From the NCBI GenBank assembly GCA_947359465.1, contig OX375878.1, forward strand, positions 83,121,627 to 83,185,626: 64,000 nucleotides of DNA, given 5' to 3'. The notes beneath the pieces were generated by a model that was given only the letters and a program-made list of their open reading frames with translations, was not told the DNA's origin and did no database searches. Each line of letters starts with the position of its first letter. The stretch's first letter is position 1. The stretch comes from Metellina segmentata. Its lineage: Eukaryota > Arthropoda > Arachnida > Araneae > Tetragnathidae. Positions 58,961-64,000 of this stretch are shown here, one piece after another. The position numbers were made by a program, and so were the translations under genes.

Positions 58961-59719
58961 TAGTCACAATAATAATGAGTTTTTTTTCGATATTTCAACG
59001 ACTAACCACTTCTCAATTTGTTTAGAATTGGGTAATTATTTTCACTACTCATTGTTTCCCTAATTCTGAAAGTTAATTTTCATAGGAAATTTGAAGTATT
59101 GAATATTGTATATCCTTATCACAGCAACAATATTTAAAACGGAAATTGCAGCTCATGTGTCTACAAAATGTGTATTGAACAGCTTTTCCTTTTTTTTTTT
59201 TTTTTTCAAAAGTGCAAATTGATTTGTTCTAAATTGATGATTCATTTTAAATGAACCCTTTTTTATTTCACGTTTCCCTACTTCAAATTTTAACCCAAAA
59301 TGTGTTATGCGTTAATGAAATCGTGAATAATTGTGAATATATACACTAAAAGAATTTGTGTTAGAACCACACTGATCGAATTTAAAATTGCAAGGGAAAT
59401 ATATATTGAGGAATGTAGCATGTAGACTTATTTGCGTCGAAGTAAATACTGTCGAAGAAGTAAATATTTAAAAGTATTTTCTGGGTACATTTTAATAGCT
59501 ACATTTTTTTACGAAAGGCGAAAAGCAAATTATGATCACTTTTTAAATCTGCAATGAATTAAATCAACTCGATCCACGGCGAGTAATTCTGCTAATAAAT
59601 GTTTGTTTAGAACATTCAATTGTTTTAATACTCAAGCCAAGAAAGAGTACGCGAAAGATAGATAGCACTGGCTTCTTGTATCCCGTTTAAAAAAATTTGT
59701 TAAGACATTTTGACTGTTA

Positions 59720-59990
59720 CACGATTTAGTGATTTATAGATTAATTGATTTTCTCCTAATGATGAATTCTCTGCGACAGTCCCTTCTGAAATGTTAAATC
59801 GTGGTTCAACTATTGAAAAATCCACTGTATAACTCTCACATGATTCTATTGTTGCCTCTTTATTCTTCGAGCTAATAAGTAGCTTTTTGTGTATGTACTT
59901 CGAAGCATGAGTCGTCCTTTGTAACAATAACGAGACTGCTTTGATTCGAATGAGAGGATTATATTTCTTGGATTGAGCAATTTAAAACTG
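59720..59990 (-). CDS. Possible upstream exon (unassigned, option B)
   Basis: An open - strand frame without ATG reads AQSKKYNPLIRIKAVSLLLQ, RTTHASKYIHKKLLISSKNK, ESYTVDFSIVEPRFNISEG and ENQLIYKSLNR. It looks protein-like. A GTGTAA site after AAT C could splice in phase to ABR exon 54731-54810, but that donor is weak and no good acceptor lies after the upstream TAA. It could be an ABR 5' exon or a fossil from another gene. Confidence 0.25.
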
Positions 59991-60391
59991 TTTTAAGGTA
60001 GAAAAGAAAGGAAGTTCCATTGTATATTGTTTCTTATTCGAGGTTATATGACTATAACCTCGTAAATAGAACACGGAAGAGCATAGTCGGTTTTCTAGCT
60101 TTGCAAAATTACACAATTTTCAAATGTCCTTATACATTTTTAAATATGAAGTACAATCATTATGTACTGTGTAATTTAATATTTTAACACCGTCGACAAA
60201 AACGCTAGGAAAAATGCATTTTAAAGAGATATTTCGTTAGCATAAACCAAATTAACATCTTCAGATGCAATCGTAAGCTGAAAAAACAAGCACATACTCA
60301 ATAAGGAGAACATAAGCATTTTTTGGAAATCAATAATAAAAACATCATTCATTAACTTGATTTTTGATATACAGCAACATTTCCGGAAGAC

Positions 60392-60450
60392 CAGGGGTAG
60401 CCGTAGAGCGGCTGGCGAGCCGCTCTTTCAGGCTAGTGGTGCGGCTCTTA
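60392..60450. mobile_element. hAT terminal fragment
   Basis: CAGGGGTAGCCGTAGAGCGG then GAGCCGCTCTTTCAGG and GCGGCTCTTATG resembles the end of hAT elements whose termini contain repeated GCGGCTC/GAGCCGC words. No partner terminus or duplication was found, so it is a fragment. Confidence 0.4.
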
Positions 60451-60924
60451 TGCAAATAAAATGTAGGTATGAAATATAGGAAACTAAAACTAACTAAAAC
60501 TGAGCAGTGTCTAAAATTGTTTTATTTTATTTTTTGTTACAAAGTTATTCAAAAAATATTGTTGATTCAAACACACAATTTTGTGTAACGAAAATTTTAA
60601 GAAATTAGATTTGCTTGTGAATGCTTAACGAATGTTGTCAATCTTAGCAGTTAGCTGCCGAAAGTTTGATTGATGACTTGTTAGGGCAGTTCGCACAACC
60701 TTAGTTAAATGCTGATCAGTTAAAACAGACCGATACATATTTTTTTAACAAATTTAAGTGTTGAATAGACTCACAATAATACGAAGTAGCGAAAATTGAG
60801 ATTAGTCTCAGCGCACTCTTTGGTTTTAGGATATATTTTTTCCGGAACCTGTTTCCAAGACTCAATAGTTGAACAACAATTTTGTTTTACCTGTTTCAAT
60901 CCTTCATTCTTCTTAAGTTCCAGT

Positions 60925-61040
60925 AACTCACATGCACCAGTTCCCATACACGACGGTCTTTGGCTGGACCAAGTTTCGAACTCGCGACCCTTCGGTTGCT
61001 AAACCGTTGATTTTCCAGTGGATTAACGCGGCCCCACAAT
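60925..61040 (-). mobile_element. SINE head with tRNA-like sequence
   Basis: The - strand reads GGGGCCGCGTTAATCCACTG (box A region), GTCGCGAGTTCGAAACTTGG (box B region), then CCGTCGTGTATGGGAACTGG and TGCATG, which matches the inverse of the 40290-40318 SINE body. It is not a functional tRNA: the anticodon arm cannot form a normal 7-base loop. Confidence 0.5.
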
Positions 61041-61945
61041 GAATAAAACGGAGAAAGACGGCATTAGAAAGATTTTCAATGATGTAAATGCACATTGTAT
61101 CGTAGGGAATACAAAAAAAAAAAAAAAAATACAAAATTACTGACAAGTTAAGTAATAATCAAAATCATCATAATTATATTGTGGAATCACTCGGCGCAAA
61201 CCTTACATCCAAACTGTCTACAAGAATTAACATCGCTACGTTAGCAAATTGTTATATAACGCTAGCAAAACTGTATAAAACCAACACCTTCTAGATAAGT
61301 TGAAGGTGTTGATAAAACCTCGATTTTTCATTGCATAAGATTTTTTTTATTGTTTCACTGCCGAAACGAAATAAAAACTTGTTTTAATTTGACAGAAAAA
61401 TTATTACTTATAAGACCCATTGATAACCCACTGGATTCTTGAAAACGTTATGAAGGTTATCTAAGGATTTCGGTATATGAATCATAGTCTAGAGCAGGGG
61501 TTCCCAACCTTTTAGTAACTGCGTACTACTTGAAATTTTTAAAAAATTTTGGCGTACAACCAATTCTACATTTTTTTAGGAACTTATATCTGATGTCAGA
61601 AAAGTGCCCAATGGCTTTTTTTTTAATTTTAATTAAAATACTAAGAAAGCTTCATATTTTATTATTAATGCACTTGTATTTCTTATTAATGATGTTCTAA
61701 TAAAGGAAAATATAAAACGATTATTGAAAATCAGTTTTATTTTTTACTCACAGGTCTAAAAACCAATAATTTTAAATAATTAGGGTACAAACTAAGCAAA
61801 CAAAGATTAACATAATCAAAAATCAATTTTTAGTGCGAAACCTGTTGTTTGTCTTTTATTAAAATATCAATATCAGGAGCAATGGAGCTTAGCTTCACTC
61901 TTAAGTCCTTTTCAACACTTACTGATTCTATATTTATTTTTTATA

Positions 61946-62732
61946 CTAGGGGGCTCCGCCCCCTGCTCGCTTACGCTCGCCAACCCCCGGGGATTGGTAC
62001 GCAATCCCATTTGGTTTGCTTCGCAAACCCACACTCCTTTTACATATGCCATTTGGTTTGCTTCGCAAACCAACATTCCTTTCGCACAGTGAAACTATCT
62101 GAATAATTTGTATTATCCTAATTTCACTTTCCGGTCCATGACGTCACAGCGAGGGCTTCGCAACCTGCTCGCCGAACCCCCGAATTTTGTATCACCAACT
62201 TTTGATCGCATCTAATTTAATTATTAACCGATTTCAAAAATAATAGTACCGTAAGAAAGAGTACATTCTGAGGTATACTGCGATATTTTAAAAATTAAAA
62301 ACTAATAGTAATAAGATATAGATACGGCAGTTAAAAAAAAAAGTAACAAAAAAGTCCCGATTTTTCCCGAATTTCAAAAAAATATTATCAAGAACCAAAT
62401 TGAAATTTAAAAAAAAACTCGACGAGCTGCAAAAATTTACGTTGAGAGGTACTCTTAAAAAAAAACTCACGACTGAAGACTGAAAATTTGAATGTGTTTT
62501 GCTCACTCGCGGAAGAAATTTCACTTCTTCAACTTTAACACTTAATAAAACCTAAACTAATAGCCGCATCGGAAAAAAATCTTAATAATTATCCAGGGAA
62601 TACGATGAAGAACAAAGCATGTTAATTTCATTTTTTTCCGATCAGTACTTTCTCGGGAAACCGTCTAAGAATCGAGCTTAACAACACATTTTTCAATCCT
62701 ACGGCGGCGGTAACTTTTTTTTAATATAGAGA
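61946..62732 (-). mobile_element. Intact non-autonomous Helitron, family H2
   Basis: On the - strand it begins A|TCTCTATATTAAAAAAAA and ends GGGGGCGGAGCCCCCTAG|T: 5' TC, a 3' hairpin and CTAG inserted between A and T, without duplication. The 787-bp element is the best-preserved H2 copy and defines the family ends. It carries GGTTTGCTTCGCAAACC and TGACGTCA (62139-62146). Confidence 0.88.
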
Positions 62733-62829
62733 TACCAAAGTTCAGAAAAACCACTCTTGCACAAGTAACAAATGGCATAAGAAATAGCAGAACTTGGAAG
62801 ATCATTGGGTACTCGGTTTTACACCCGAT

Positions 62830-63105
62830 TCAGAAGTTAATTAACGATTTCTCTTTAAAACTGTCTTTCATGGAACTATCGTGTGTTAGAACGATAAAAC
62901 TTTCTTTTAATTTCGACTCATTTGTTGAGGTTCCCGAAAAAGGATTTCTGATCCAGTCAAATTTAGAATAAGGTTCTGAGAAATATTTAGTAAAACTTAC
63001 TTGAAGGGCTACCAAGTGAACAATATCAGCAACCACATCTGGCATTGGAGGTATTTCATTTTCTTCAAAAAATGATGATAAAGTAGGAAATGCAGATAAA
63101 TCATT
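62830..63105 (-). pseudogene. hAT transposase fragment (SCAND3/ZBED5-like)
   Basis: The frame after an in-frame TAG reads FPTLSSFFEENEIPPMP, VADIVHLVALQVSFTKYFSE, SKFDWIRNPFSGTS, FIVLTHDSSMKDSFKEKSL. The FxxYF...FDWIRNPF...LxxDSxxKxxFxxxSL order is typical of the C-terminal half of domesticated and active SCAND3/ZBED5-type hAT transposases. N- and C-terminal parts are missing. A GTAAGT inside the frame (after VALQ) mimics a splice donor and could mislead gene predictors. Confidence 0.75.
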
Positions 63106-63273
63106 CTAATGTAGTTGTGAATTGATTTCATATAATCCCATTTTTCCTATAACGTGGTTGTACATACTAAAAAATCGAACAAACTTCGTAAAATATTTGG
63201 GTCGCTCGTATCATTCTTGCGAACCACCTGAAACGTTTCCGCGTACCACCGGTTGGGAATCCCTGGTCTAGTG

Positions 63274-64000
63274 CATTAGGTTGAGAAAACTACATAATAC
63301 GAAGATATATGGATCATTTGGAACATATTAAAATTCTGAAAGAAATGTTGCAGAAAGATTAGTTTTAAAAAGTTTATCAAAAACAATTCTCTCGTGATAT
63401 CTCGGACATACAATAGAGCGTGATGAACGACTGACGTCATCACAACTGCAATTCAAAAATAATTATTTATGGTTCAAAAAGTTCTTTGTTTGAAGTTTTT
63501 GACGTAGAATACGTCTTACCTTTCGAAACCAGGGTACCACGCTTAATTTTTAAGTGTCACAAAAAAGCGTAAGTGCGAAAAATTTAATAACTTGGGGGAA
63601 AAAAACGATACATAAATGAACGATATCGCGTACAAAAGAGCATTAAAGAATGTAAAAACGTCATCGGCTGATGCAATCGCAGCGCAAAGTTGACTCACGA
63701 AAATCTGCACTGCCGCTTACTTTAATTTTATCTAGCTCCGGCTTTTTTTGTATGAGCTTGACGTTTGAAGTGTCATTTGTGTCGTCTCTTTGCGCTTCAT
63801 AAATAATAGAGAAAAAAAAAATATTTATTACTTGATTAGATATCGGACTTCGAAGTGTGGAAAATTTCAAAATGCCAAATACCAGAAGAATTATAGAAAA
63901 CGTCAACAGTAAGCGCGATCAAGAGACGGGAATCCAAAAAAAAAAAAAAATCCGGACATCTATTCAGCCCTGTCCATTTTTTTAACAATCAACTCCTAGG
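63274..64000. other. Right edge, no recognised gene
   Basis: A spacer with a perfect CRE octamer TGACGTCA (63432-63439) and a frame of 81 codons on the - strand (63906-63661) that matches nothing I know. No transposon ends are recognised. Confidence 0.4.

Larger units (their letters stand above)
61495..63265 (-). mobile_element. hAT transposon, split by a nested Helitron
   Basis: The ends are CAGGGGTTCCCAACCTTTTA and the inverse CGGTTGGGAATCCCTG, with 8-bp duplications GTCTAGAG (61487-61494) and GTCTAGTG (63266-63273, one mismatch). A hAT transposase fragment lies at 62830-63105 (-), and a complete Helitron occupies 61946-62732. Confidence 0.85.

Noticed and set aside
60925..61040. A possible genuine tRNA gene
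   Set aside because: Box-like motifs are present, but the anticodon stem-loop does not fold normally and the sequence continues into a known SINE body.
1..64000. CRISPR arrays, operons or prokaryotic regulatory features
   Set aside because: The window is plainly eukaryotic (spliced genes, animal transposons); no regularly spaced direct repeats were seen.

Overview
This is an AT-rich (roughly 70% A+T by eye) animal nuclear window with long, transposon-filled introns. The two host genes, the GT-AG intron style and the mix of Helitrons, hAT, mariner, Tc1 and tRNA-derived SINE copies point to an arthropod. A chelicerate, probably a spider, is my best guess. That is inference, because nothing in the window is species-diagnostic.

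Two host genes converge. On the + strand, eight exons between 409 and 16110 encode the C-terminal ~372 residues of a phospholipase B-like lysosomal hydrolase (PLBD1/2, LAMA family). This part includes the self-cleavage Cys; the 5' exons lie before the window. On the - strand, 22 exons from 54810 down to 22017 encode ~783 residues of a BCR/ABR-type protein with DH, PH, C2 and RhoGAP domains in order. Its first coding exon(s) are not identified with confidence. Exon phases agree across every junction of both models except one PLBD junction, where the expected GT donor reads AT.

The rest is mostly mobile DNA. By position: a LINE tail (1.2 kb); twin hAT MITEs (3.2-4.4 kb); a deleted mariner (6.1-6.8 kb); a second LINE tail (8.8 kb); a 1.15-kb hAT MITE (10.6-11.8 kb); a Helitron (12.8-13.7 kb) beside another deleted mariner; a possible unrecognised two-exon coding unit (14.7-15.3 kb); Helitron, Harbinger-like and other MITEs (17.3-19.5 kb); Helitron plus a near-full mariner (22.6-24.7 kb); Helitron interrupted by Tc1 (29.3-31.2 kb); a second Tc1 (33.1-34.3 kb); a 4.1-kb DNA transposon with long inverted termini and a transposase-like CxxH protein (34.9-39.0 kb); two copies of a CAGGGTTCCCAC element with 5-bp target duplications; a pogo/Tigger-like element (49.4-50.3 kb); head-to-head Helitrons (53.0-54.2 kb); a compound Helitron (55.2-56.7 kb); and a Helitron nested in a hAT element (61.5-63.3 kb).

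The two genes have no evident functional link: one encodes a lysosomal luminal enzyme, the other a cytosolic/membrane Rho-family regulator. The most unusual observations are the long-TIR transposon family, the 5-bp-TSD family, the AT donor in PLBD, the unidentified coding exons inside a PLBD intron, and a CRE palindrome carried by repeated Helitron copies. All homology calls come from recalled family motifs; no database search was possible.
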